A stretch of 64,000 nucleotides of DNA from Cunninghamella blakesleeana. Its lineage: Eukaryota > Mucoromycota > Mucoromycetes > Mucorales > Cunninghamellaceae. The notes below the pieces were generated by a model. It ran no database searches. It was not told the origin of the DNA and saw only the letters and a list, made by a program, of their open reading frames with translations. Made by a program: the position numbers and the translations under genes. Of this stretch, positions 34,316 to 46,100 are shown piece by piece. Position 1 is the stretch's first letter. Every line of letters starts with the position of its first letter. Location of the stretch: the NCBI GenBank assembly GCA_017871115.1, contig JAFCIZ010000008.1, positions 1,488,001 to 1,552,000 of the forward strand. Reading direction: 5' to 3'.

Positions 34316-34950
34316 TGTTGTGTAAATTTTTGGTTGTTTGAAAAATAGAATTTCCTTTTATAGTTTTGGAAAGTAGATAGTTTTATAGTTTAGTTTAGTT
34401 GTCAGTGAGCACCAGTATCTTGTTTTATAAGTAGATACAACTTAGTTTAGATTGATAATTTAAAATAAAATTAAAATAATAAAATAAAATAAAATAAATT
34501 ATATAATTGGATAAAGATCAACAATTATATAGACAAAGTAATAAAATTAAAATAAAATAAATATAATATCGGATAAAGATCAACGATTATTATAATAAAA
34601 TAATATAAAGTAATATTGGATAGTAATCAACAATATTAATATAAAGTAAATATAATCTTTAGCTAAAAAGATGAGTTAAGAGAATTTAATATATATAAAT
34701 CTTTATTTCAAATTAACTGATTTTTCAAAAATAAAAATAAAAATGTCGAGTATTTATACTATTTTTTAGAAATAAGGTTTGACTTTTTATCTTCTGAGAG
34801 AAGGTAAAAGTATAGAACTTTTTATCTTCCAAGAGAAAGTAAAAGTAATATATAAACTTTTTATCTTCCCATGAAAGGTAAAAGTATAAAATAAGGTTTA
34901 AAATTTAAACACCGTTTTTGAAGTGATCCAAACGAATCCACTTCATAACA
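34316..34950 (-). repeat. Element C 3' LTR
   Basis: 635 bp, TGTTGTG...CATAACA as read on the plus strand. It lies 181 bp 3' of the tRNA-Cys. The start (in element orientation) encodes the original C-terminal end of the accessory ORF. Confidence 0.92.
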
Positions 34951-34973
34951 TCATCCCACCAGGAATGAGATGG
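34951..34973 (-). other. Element C polypurine tract and ORF end
   Basis: On the minus strand CTGGTGGGATGA lies directly before the 3' LTR and is the likely plus-strand primer. The same bases were codons of the accessory ORF before element B inserted 5 bp upstream of this stretch. Confidence 0.6.
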
Positions 34974-34978
34974 ACCTC

Positions 34979-35385
34979 TGTTGTATTTACCATATAATAA
35001 CAATATTAAATGACTTCATAATTATAATACACTTATAATACACATGAAATATTTAATATTTATTATAAAATCACTACTGTGTACCTGATACAAAATGATC
35101 TATTCCTATTAGCTTATGCATTGCTATAACTTTAAATCTTCTAATCCCGCAGATCCATTACCACAGACACACTTTAAACTCCATTCTAATTCACGTTACC
35201 TTTACTAGATAACTTTATAATTCTATTTTCATATTATATCATATAAACTAAGCCCAGTGTCACCAATCCACTAAAAGGTATAAATACAACCCTTGTCTTT
35301 TACATTTGAATAAAGTTTAACCAAAAGTTTCACAATATTTCTTTGTTTTTAATTTTTTGTATAATTTTAATTGATAAATTCAACA
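34979..35385 (+). repeat. Element B 5' LTR
   Basis: 407 bp with perfect 5-bp inverted termini TGTTG/CAACA. TATAAATA at 35279-35286 is the likely promoter box; TTCACAATA at 35329-35337, 43 nt after it, may be the RNA start. Confidence 0.94.
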
Positions 35386-35390
35386 TTTTT

Positions 35391-35399
35391 TATTGTGAA
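35391..35399 (+). other. Element B possible self-priming site
   Basis: There is no TGG-type tRNA primer site after the LTR. Instead TATTGTGAA, five bases inside, is the exact reverse complement of TTCACAATA at 35329-35337 in the LTR. In Tf1-like elements the 5' end of the RNA folds back on such a site and primes its own reverse transcription. Here this is an inference from a 9-nt match. Confidence 0.45.
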
Positions 35400-35506
35400 T
35401 TCATTATTAAAAATAATCTTTATTCTAATACTAACTAAACTATACTATTCTATATAACTATATTTTATTCTAAATAATCTATATTTTATTTTTATACTTA
35501 CCAATA

Positions 35507-38500
35507 ATGTCTTTTGAACATCAAAACAATAATACTAAAATTGTTGCTGAAGCCACCGCTTCTCCTATCACTGCCAATTCTTCCAAGTCTTCTTCTCCTG
35601 CTCCTATGGATACTTTTCCTATGACTGGTACCTCTGCTTCCAAACATGCTAAAGTACCTACTTTAAATGAAAAAATCCAAAGGTTAAAGGATAAATTAAC
35701 ATCCAAATTAAATATATTAGCTGATATGGATATTGATCACAAAGATTACTACAATGTGAGTCAAGAAGTAGCTTTGTTGACTAGACATATTGAAACTTTG
35801 CAGACATCCCAGAAGGTTTTGAACAACACCATCTCTAGTAATACTAATATAAGGATGACCTACAAAGATGTTCCTTTATTTTATTTGGATGGTCAGGTTA
35901 AAAACGATACCAATGCTGAGGTGTTTAAATCTGCTGAACTTTTCTTAGAAAAGTTTGAAAGAATTCTTATATCCAATGGTGTAAACCTTGAAGTTGATTG
36001 GGAACAATGGGTACATTGTGCCATGGTGGGTGATTCCTCCATTTGGTTCAAAGATCACTTAAAAGGTAAATCTTTATCTTGGTCCACAGCTTCCAAGCTG
36101 ATCATAGATACTTTTGACGCCAAGGATAAAAGAATAAAAAATGCTTTAAATGTAGTAAACATGAAGATGCATGATGGTGAATCTGTTAATGAGTTTGGTC
36201 TTAGATTTCAAGCTGCATACCATAATGCTAAATGGTCTGATGATGAAATCATGGCTGTCCTCTGTCTTCGTGCCCTTCCTCGTTCTTTACAACATGGTGT
36301 TTTAATTGCCATGCAAGGACGTGATGATAATATTGACGGTGTTCCTTCTTCTTCTTCTGTGGTTTTAAATATTGCCCGCAATATACATGCCCAGAAACGT
36401 GCTTTTGACCATGAAGGAGAATCTTCTGATTCAAAAAGAAGCAAAAGAAGAACCAGTAGTGATCGTTTTCCTGTAAGGGATAAATACTGTTCTGAACATG
36501 GTAAAAGATCAAGCCATACTACTGAGGAATGCAAAGTATTAAAAAATAAAATTGTTGCTAGTAAACTTATTCCTAAACACGCTCCAGTATCTACTTCTGT
36601 TGCTACGAATAATGTTGTTGCTGGTAAACAATGTTGGAATTGTCCTGAGGTATACACACCTGAACATAAATCACATTGCAAGGGAAAGCAATTCAAAAAC
36701 CAAACATACAGAGTACAAGCTATTAACGCTTCCACCTCTTTTACAAATAAAAATGTGTCCACACCTAAGGTCACGGCTATTCCTACTCTTCTTCTCCCTA
36801 AACATCATGCTGACATTGATTTGAATCTTGATTGGGATGAATTAGAAGTACAAGCTGCTGATGATATAGAAGAGACACTTGAAGATGCTATGGATGTTGA
36901 AGGCAATAAAGACAAAAATGAAATTAACATTAATATTAATATGATAACTACACATCATACTAATAATAATAATCCCTTTATATTACCATTAATTGTTAAT
37001 GACATTAGAATGAAAGCCTTGCTAGACACTGGTGCTGATGTATCTGTGATTAGCCTGAAATTTTGTTCTAATAATAATATAAAGTTTAATAAAAATCCAC
37101 ATGTTAATTTGCATTTTGTCACTAAAAATAATTCGTCTTCACACATCGGTCTTACGGGACCTGTCTCCATTAAATACAATGGATTAATACTTACACATTC
37201 ATTCCATGTATTAGAGCTATCTTCTAATGATTATGATATCTTGATTGGAAGAGACTTAATACCAAAACTTGATATAGGTTTTTTAGGTCTTGCATACAAT
37301 TGGGATGATAATAAAATACAGATCAAAAACAATGATGATAAAGAATTATTAGAAATAAAAGAACCTAATAATTCACCTGCAGGTACAAAGGAAGAAAGAA
37401 TCATATTCATAGATTCTATAACACCTTATATTGATGAAAATCAATTGATACCTAAGACATCTTTTTGTACACTTGATATTTCTGTAGTTAAATTAAATAC
37501 ACCTACTATGCCATCCAATGATACTAATCATCGCCAATATCCTATAGCATATACAATGCAACCATTGGTTGATGAGGCAGTAAAAACTTGGTTGGAAGAA
37601 GGTACAATCACTATCGCCCCAGTCGATACCACTTGGAATAGTCCTATAACACTTGCACCCAAGAAAGATGAATACGGTAATATCACCGGTAAACGCCCTT
37701 GTCTTGATCCACGACACATTAATAAACATTTACAGGATGATATATATCCTTTACCATTAATCAATGAGATCTTTGAGAACATGCACGGATCAAAAATCTT
37801 CACCACACTAGATTTAAAAAGTGCATTTCATAGATTCATGATTCATCCAGATGATCAACATAAAACTACTTTTACACACAAAGGTAGACAATACATGTTT
37901 AAAGGTTGTCCTTTTGGATTGAAGCCTCTATCATCTAAATTTCAAAGAGTAATGCATCACATCTTCAATGGTCTTCCTTACGTCCAAACATTTGTTGATG
38001 ATGTTGTTATTCATTCTAAAAATATGACAGAACACATTGAACATGTATCTATAGCAATAAAGAAATTAACAGAAGTTAATTTGATACTTAATCCTAAAAA
38101 ATGTCACTTCGCACAGACATGTGTTTACTTACTAGGATTCTGTATATCAGATAAAGGTCATGATCTTGATCCACGAAAAGTCACTAATGTATTAGAATGG
38201 CAACGTCCTAAGACAGGTCATGCTGTTCAACAGTTTCTTGGTATAGTTAATTACTTCAGATTACACATAGCTAATATTGCTGCTTTAACTGCACCTATAG
38301 ACGCTTTACGTAATTATAAAAATATAACAAATAATGATTGGACATCAGTTCATGAAAAACATTTTAATACCATTAAACAAGAATTACAAAATAATACATT
38401 ATTACACTTTCCTGATCTTTCTAAAACATTTTATGTTGCAACTGATGCCAGTGATTATGGTATTGGTGCATCATTATTTCAAAAAATAAACGGTAAAGAA

Positions 38501-40340
38501 CGTCATATAGGATACATGGCTAAATCTTTATCTAAAAGTCAACGCAATTATAGTACTAATAAAAGAGAACTATTAGCTATAGTTTTTGCACTTAAAAAAT
38601 ATCATAAATTCTTATGGGGTAAACCTTTTGTACTTTACACTGATCATAGAGCTCTTACCTATTTACATACACAAAAGATAGCTTCACCCATGACGATACA
38701 ATGGCTAGATACTTTACTTGATTATTCTTTTACTATTATTCACTTACCAGGTAAACTTAACACACTACCTGATCTCTTGTCCCGTCTTGATATACCTGAC
38801 AAAGAGATAGAGGGGGATAATAAACCAAATAAATCAAGTCAACACCTTTTAGCAAACAAAGGTTATGCAAACAAAAAGCCAAACAAAATAATAAAAGAAA
38901 AACTGGATAAAATAAAACAAAAAGAACCATACTTTGAAGAAAAACATTTTATCCAAGTAATCCAAAATCAAACCACTGATTATATTATACCACCAGCTAA
39001 TCAACATAAATCCATACTACAAAGAGTTCATTCTTTCGGACACTTTGGTGCTGAAGCAATTGTTAAAGCTGTACATAATGAAGGTTTACATTGGGTTCAT
39101 ATTATGAAAGATGCACTAGAAATAGTTAAAGAATGTCCTGCTTGTCAAAAATATAATATTGTAAGAAGAGGATATAATCCATTACGTCCTGTCTTTGCTT
39201 ATTTACCAGGTGATCATTGGGCTATTGATTTATGTGGACCTTTTCCTACATCAACTAAAGGTAACAACTATTTATTAGTTATGGTTGACGTATGTACACG
39301 ATTCAATATCTATCGACCTTTACCTGACAAAAAATCCGACACTGTTATTCACACTTTAATACAAGTATTTGGCGATTTTGGTTATCCAAAAATTGTACAA
39401 TCCGATAACGGTACTGAATTTAAAAATCAATTCTTTAAAAATCTATATACTACTATGAATATTGATCATCGTCTATCTACACCTTATCATCCACGAGGTA
39501 ATGGCGTTGCTGAAAGATATGTTCGTATTGCACAAGAGATTATTCAAAAACATATACAAGGAACAAAAGTGGATTGGGATTGGTATACTCCAATTGCACA
39601 ATTAGCAGTTAACCATAAAATATCTAAACGGTTACAAACTGCCCCTTTTTCCCTTATGTTTGCTAGACATATGAATACACCTTATGCTGCATTAGATAAA
39701 AACAAAACAGATACTGACATCACATCCAAAAATCCTATATCCTATCAAAAACTACTGGATAGAATGGATTATATGGCTGATATTGTATTTCCAGCTATTA
39801 AGGAAAGAACGGATATGATTGTTAAAGCACAAAAAGAAGCTTTTAATAAAAAATATCCAATAGTAAACTTTCCAATTAATAGTTATGTAGTTGCACGTTT
39901 ACCTACACGTACCAGTAAACTAGCTCCTGTATATGAAGGTCCATATATTGTAGTTAATAAAACTGAAAACGGTAATTATATTTTAAAAGATATGACTGGT
40001 GCATTAACATCAAGAAATTATACACCATCAGAATTAAAACTAATATCACACGATGAAACCATTCCAACTGATGAAATCTATGAAGTTGAAGCTATAATAA
40101 ACCATAGAGGCACTGAACAAAATAGAGAATATAAAATAAGATGGAAAGGTTATTCTGCTGAAGATGATACATGGGAAAAATCTATCGATATAAATGCACA
40201 AGACTGCATTGATACATATTGGAAAAGAATAAATATATTAAAAGAAAAAGAAAAGAAAAATTTAAATGAAAAGAGAAATCCTCTTAAAAGAAAACAAGCC
40301 ACGTCGGTCATTAAAAAACATGGTCGTAGAAAACTGCTTG

Positions 40341-40345
<5 letters not shown>
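35507..40345 (+). CDS. Element B Gag-Pol polyprotein with chromodomain
   Basis: One ORF of 1612 aa. Gag occupies about the first 290 residues, with a coiled segment near 50-110. Zinc-like motifs follow: CSEHGKRSSHTTEEC and CWNCPEVYTPEHKSHC, neither a standard CCHC knuckle. Protease LLDTGAD has Asp 507. RT has FVDD at 829-832. RNase H starts VATDASDYGIGAS. Integrase has HSFGHFG...CPACQ, then Asp 1241, Asp 1300 and Glu 1336 (35 residues between the last two). Residues about 1525-1575 form a chromodomain (YEVEAIINHRG, YKIRWKGYSAEDDTWEK), which in chromoviruses steers integration by binding histone marks. The end is lysine-rich. No stop or frameshift was seen, so the copy looks competent. Confidence 0.95.
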
Positions 40346-40371
<26 letters not shown>

Positions 40372-40439
40372 CTTCTTTTCTTCAACTATACTCCTTAAAA
40401 AAATTCACAAGTACAACACTCTAACGGTTGCTTCAACCT

Positions 40440-40451
40440 GGAAGGGAGTAA
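40440..40451 (+). other. Element B polypurine tract
   Basis: GGAAGGGAGTAA directly before the 3' LTR. A run of about 28 A lies upstream (about 40343-40370), just after the stop codon. Confidence 0.75.
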
Positions 40452-40858
40452 TGTTGTATTTACCATATAATAACAATATTAAATGACTTCATAATTATAA
40501 TACACTTATAATACACATGAAATATTTAATATTTATTATAAAATCACTACTGTGTACCTGATACAAAATGATCTATTCCTATTAGCTTATGCATTGCTAT
40601 AACTTTAAATCTTCTAATCCCGCAGATCCATTACCACAGACACACTTTAAACTCCATTCTAATTCACGTTACCTTTACTAGATAACTTTATAATTCTATT
40701 TTCATATTATATCATATAAACTAAGCCCAGTGTCACCAATCCACTAAAAGGTATAAATACAACCCTTGTCTTTTACATTTGAATAAAGTTTAACCAAAAG
40801 TTTCACAATATTTCTTTGTTTTTAATTTTTTGTATAATTTTAATTGATAAATTCAACA
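40452..40858 (+). repeat. Element B 3' LTR
   Basis: 407 bp, identical by eye to 34979-35385; followed by the ACCTC duplication. Confidence 0.94.
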
Positions 40859-41407
40859 ACCTCCATCTTTTCTTGTCCACTTGTCTTTGGCATTCGTCTT
40901 TTTGATAATTTCATTTTTAAAATCTTGATACCCCAGACCTTGAAATAATTCTTCCAATATCTTTCTTCTTTTTCCATAATAAATTTTCTTTTCAGAAAGC
41001 GTGTTTGGTTTCTTGAGCGTTTCATGGATATATTGCAAGGCATCAGGAATGATAATATTGTCTAACAAATTTTCCTTTTTCCATTTGTTGTCCAATTCAG
41101 CGATACAAAGGTTAACAAACTTATTAAAATTGTTCTTGATTTGTATTTTTAAATGGTCTTCCATCGTAAAATCATTATTTAGCCATAGCATCATTTCAGG
41201 CGTGAAGATGCTATTCATTATTTGCATATCACCATTTGGCATGGAAGTATCGCTATTGTTTATTTCCATATTAAGAAGATTATCAATATCTTGTTTCAAA
41301 AATTCATTTAAGAAATCTTGATTCGTATCCATAGCTTCGGCCATATATCCAGAATCACAATCCATGGTTTCGAGGTTTAAATCAAAGATATTTGAGAGAG
41401 TGTTCAT
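40853..41407 (-). pseudogene. Element C accessory ORF, truncated by element B
   Basis: Begins at a true ATG (41407-41405), 156 bp after the integrase stop. It now ends three codons inside element B at a TGA (40855-40853), giving 184 aa. Before the insertion the frame would have gone on 22 codons, through the purine tract and into the 3' LTR, ending in LTR sequence (205 aa). The protein is acidic at the N terminus (FDLNLETMDCDSGYMAEAMD), helical and Lys/Asn-rich later, and has no membrane segment or signal peptide, so it is not envelope-like. I do not recognise the family. The spacer before it holds a TATA-like stretch, so a separate mRNA is possible. Confidence 0.65.
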
Positions 41408-41562
41408 GTTGAAGAGATAAAAGTTATTATTATTATTTATAATTTTTTTTTTTTCAAAATTTTCCTTATTTATAGTTTTTTTTTTTTTCGGAATTTTAAA
41501 TATATATATAAAGTTTTTCTTTTTTTTTTTTTTCTTTTTCCCATAAAAATTTTTTTTTTTTT

Positions 41563-42876
41563 TTATACGATTGTCTTTTTAGCAAAGTCAATCCAAAATA
41601 CGTCAGGCATCTGCAACAACTTCAATTTATTGCCGTGTATTCTTCTTAGTTTGGTATTGGTCACGTTGAATTCTTTTATCAGATAAGTACCTTTACCTAA
41701 ACTTTGATGAACAATATATTTGCCTTTCCAGTTATCTGATATTTTGCCACCCCAAGAGTTTGATTTTCTTCCAATATACATCATAACAATATCACCAATC
41801 CTAAAAGGCGGTTTCCATTCCTTCTTTTCATTATTAATCTTCTTGTCAATGGCCTTCTTTTGATTCTTTTGGGATTTCTTTATAAATTCTGCAGCGTCTT
41901 CTCTTATCTGTTTTAGTGACAATAATTCTTTTGCAGCGCGTACGTGTAACTGATATTGGAATCTTGCAGAATTTACTTCTATTGGTATATCCATAAATAA
42001 ATCATAAGGTGTCTTTGCTTCATGCCCGTAAGTTAAATAAAAAGGAGAATAATTTGTTGATTTTTGTTTGATAGTACGATAGGCAAATAGAACGGATGGT
42101 AAATATTGATCCCATACTTGTTTTTCTTTATTGTTTAACTTTTTTAGAATAGCGCCTAAAGTGGAATTAAACTTTTCTATCAACCCGTTTGCTTGCGAAT
42201 TCCCAACACTTATAGTTTTATGGTGGATATTGTATTGGAAACAGACTTTTTTTATTAATTCACCTATAAATGGCTTTCCATTATCTGTAATTATTATGTG
42301 TGGCGCACCGTGTCGACAAATAATATCTTCATAAATAAACAATGCTATTTCGGCTGCAGTTTGGAATTTTAATGCACGAGCTTCAACCCATTTCGTTAGA
42401 TAATCAATACCTGCAACTATATATCTATATCCATTTTTAGATGTAGAAATATGTTTGACATCTAATGCCCATTGGAAGAAAGGTTTGGATGTTGTTGGAA
42501 TAGGGTGTAATAATTCGTTATGTTTAGCAGGACCTGTAGTTTGACATCTACTGCATTTCTTGACGTAATTCTGTACATCTTTTGTCATATTTTCTCAATA
42601 ATAATGATTTGCAAGTTTGAATAATGTGTTGTGGTAACCCATATGTCCTCCTAATGGATGTTGATGATGCATGTATAATGCTTCTGACACTTGATCTTTA
42701 TTCAAAACTTTTCTTATCGTCTGCAGGTTAATATTATATCGGTACAATTCGTTGTTGTGTATGATAAATTTGTGGGAATGTTTTTGTAAATAATTCTTTT
42801 CTTTATCGGTGATGTTGTCAGGTAATTTTAATGTTGATAAATAATTTTTTATTAAATCAATTTTGTTTTGTTCCAT
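41563..42876 (-). pseudogene. Element C integrase, separate ORF with one in-frame TGA
   Basis: Opens with its own ATG (42876, good A-rich context) about 250 bp after the RNase H stop. The zinc module has HHQHPLGGHMGYHNTL and, 33 codons on, CSRCQ. Between them, at 42597-42595, a TGA stands where the family has Trp (HYY-stop-ENMTKDV), a one-base TGG to TGA change. The frame is open on both sides; 42588-41563 alone encodes 341 aa. The core shows WALDVKHIS, ITDNGKPF and NGLIEKFN with the expected DDE spacing, and a basic C-terminal domain follows (RIGDIVMMYIGRKS). No chromodomain. Taken as a nonsense mutation; readthrough cannot be excluded. Confidence 0.8.
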
Positions 42877-43125
42877 TTTTACTGATATTTGTTGTAAATT
42901 TCTTGTATTTAGATTCTTGAATATATTGTTGAATAATATTTTAGTAATACTGATAAATAGTGTTGATCGATTATAAGTGTAGGTATGCAGCTTTTTACGA
43001 CTTCAGCAAAACTTGGTCGAGTAGTAAGTAATTGAATTTTTTTTTTTTTTGTTTTTGTTTGTTTTTGTTTTTTGTTTTTTTTTGTTTTTTATATATATGT
43101 ATTTATATTTATGCATTTTGTTATT
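42877..43125 (-). other. Spacer between RNase H and integrase ORFs of element C
   Basis: About 250 bp without an open frame: an A-rich run (AAACAAAAAACAAAAACAAAC type) preceded by TATATATAAA on the element strand. Ty3-type elements normally have no gap here. It could hold an internal promoter or a splice acceptor (CAG near 42885) for an integrase mRNA. Confidence 0.5.
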
Positions 43126-46100
43126 TTAGTAGCCTAGCCTTGAAAGAAAATCAGCAGCTTCTTGTTTTCTTCCAGCTCTATATTTGATTTCAAATTCATA
43201 ATCGGCTAAATATGTGATCCATCTTGCAACCATTCCAGTAACTTTTGGTGATTCAATTATCCATCTTAACGGCGAATGATCAGATATAACAGTAAACTTC
43301 TTTCCCAATAAATACGGTCTGAATATTTGTAAACTCCATACCAAAGCAAGACATTCTAGTTTAGTAGCACCATAGTTTAATTCACTATTCTTCAATCCTC
43401 TACTGGCAAATATTATAGGATGTTCACGACCATCATCATCTAGTTGTGTTAATATAGAACCTAGTCCTAGTTGTGAAGCATCGCATACAACAATGAATGG
43501 TTTATCAAAATCAGGTCTTCTTAATATTGGTGCATTGATTAGATTTTCCTTTAATTTTTCAAAAGCTTTTGTTGTATCTTCTGTCCATGGTATTCTCTTT
43601 TTGGTTTTTGTTTGATCATGTAATGGCCTAGCAGTAGCAGCAAATCCTTTTACAAATCTTCTGTAATAAGAAGCTAAACCTAAGAAGCCTCTAACTTGTT
43701 TAATTGTTTTTGGTATTGGATAATCTTTAACCTTTGCAATTTTATCTGGATCAGTCTTGATTCCTTCAGCAGTTATTATGTATCCTAAAAATTTTAATTC
43801 ATCTTTAAAGAATATACACTTTTCAATATTAAACACCAATCCACCTCTTCTAGTGTATTCGAATAATCTTTCCAAGTCAATTAGGTGTTGATCCAAGTTT
43901 TTAGAATGTACATTAAGATCATCAATAAATGCAACTAGATTACTATGCAGCAAATCTTTATAACAGATATCAATTAATCTTTGGAAAGTGGCAGGACTAT
44001 TCACCAATCCCATTGGCAGCATTTCATATTGATAAGTACCAAATTTAGTTGTAAAGCCAGTTAATTCTTTACTTGATTCTTTTAATGGAACTTGATGGAA
44101 ACCAGATCTTAAATCCAAAGCAGAAAATATTTTTGATTTTCCAAGTTCGTCAATTAGATCATCAATACGTGGTAGTGGATATGAATCAACTTTTGTATGT
44201 GTATTCAGTTTACGATAGTCAACTACCATACGATATTCACCATTCTTCTTTTTGACTAAAATAATTGGTGCAGTAAAAGGAGAATTTGAAGGTTTTATAA
44301 TTCCCATTTCACAAAGACGGTCTAATTCATTCTTCAAATATTCTTGTTCACTTGGTCCCAATCTATATGGTCTGTGTCTGATAGGTAATGTATTTTCTTT
44401 TAATATTATTTCGTGTTCTATTAATGTAGTTTTTCCCATTTTATCATTATTCCAATCAAAGATATCTTGATAGTGGTGTATTAATTTATAAAACTTCTTT
44501 TTATATTCTTCAGGTATATCACCCATTTGGATTTTTCCTTTTATATTAGGATCAAGAATAATTTCTTCAGTATCATCTTCCAGCAGAGAAGGTGGTAATT
44601 CTCTATAGTGGTCCTCAAAATCATAACCAGTATATTCGACATATGGATCCTTTTGTATTGGAAATTGTTTCCTATTTATGAATTCACCTAGTATGTTGTT
44701 TGGCGGTATTTCCATCATGTCTTCAGTTTTATTTATAATTTCCAAGATTACATCAAAGTCTTCGTGCTTGTCCAAAAATTCGTCAAGACGTTTAAAATAT
44801 GGAACAATTATATTTTCATCAATCGCATAGTTGATTTGACAAATATGATAAGGTGGTATTGATAAACCAGTACTTCCACTTAATATCATCATAGTACCTT
44901 CATCTTTATTTGGACGTGTTTGGATTACTGGACTTTTTTCGTGATCATCCATCAGATAAAAGTCTTCATCATCTTGTACAGCATCTTCTTCATTACTATC
45001 AGTGGATTCTTCATCATCAATCGAATCTTCATCATTAGAATCAGTATCATCTTCAGATTCACTAGTATTTGATAGATTTTCAGCTATTTCTTCACCTTGT
45101 GGCTGTTCCAATTCGTATTTAACATTTGTAACACGTTGATATGTATATGGACGTTCATTTGTTTTTATATATGTAATTGGAATTTCTTGTGTACGGCGTT
45201 TATAAGTCACCTTTAAAGTACCTGTTTTAAAGTTAATCACTGCTTGTGCATGATCCAACCAACTAGTACCTAACACTATATGTTGTGGACACTTTGGTAA
45301 TACTTCAACATCAATTGGTATAGTTAATCCTTCACTAACAGTAATAGGAACATCATGAATTACACCTAGTGCAGGTTGTTTAGTACCATTTCCCATTACA
45401 AAAATACTTGTAGATGGTGCATCAATTTCTAGATCTAATGATTTCATCATTGCTCTGGACATACAAGCTCTTGCAGCTCCACAATCAATTAATCCAGTAA
45501 CTTTTACGTCATTCACCATTATATCGGCATATGCAGCGGTAGTTACAACATCACTATTATCAATAGAATTTAGTTGTACATCTTTTTCCTTACCTTTATC
45601 AGCTGGTCTTTTTATTCTTGATTGTCTACAAGCTGTAATCAATTCTCTTCTTAATGGAGCAGATATAGTTATAAGATCACCAACATTAATATTAGCCTTT
45701 TGATGTAGTATCTCTTCAGAAATATTATAATTTATTGGTAATGGTTGTGATTTCCTTTTTGGTGTCTTCTTCCTTTTATCAACAGGTGGTTCTTGAATGG
45801 ATACTTTTTTCCTTTTATCATTTATTACTTGTACTTCTTCCATCATATCATTATTATTTGATTTAGAAGGTTCAGTTACATCTTGATTTGGATGCTGTGA
45901 AAATACGTTTTGAAAAAATGGATTATTTTGTAGTGGAACATGTGTATGATCACGAATATCTTGTTGTATTTGTTGTGGAATAGATTTTGTAGCAGCTGCT
46001 GATGTACTTGGTTTTTCTATAGTCTTCCTTGTACGTGGTTTTCTTATTGCTTTTTCAACAACTGGTGGTTTTGGATTTGCAGCAACATTAAAATCACAAT

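Larger units (their letters stand above)
34979..40858 (+). mobile_element. Element B: chromodomain Ty3-type retrotransposon nested in C
   Basis: Complete 5.9-kb element with two 407-bp LTRs (TGTTG...CAACA), one gag-pol ORF, a C-terminal chromodomain and a purine tract. The perfect 5-bp duplication ACCTC (34974-34978, 40859-40863) shows one insertion event, into the last ORF of element C. Four solo LTRs of the same family lie at 3889, 19175, 25484 and 27057, so the family has long been in this locus. Confidence 0.95.

Noticed and set aside
40853..41407. Reading the element C accessory ORF as an envelope gene
   Set aside because: Position after integrase fits, but there is no signal peptide, membrane helix, cleavage site or cysteine pattern.
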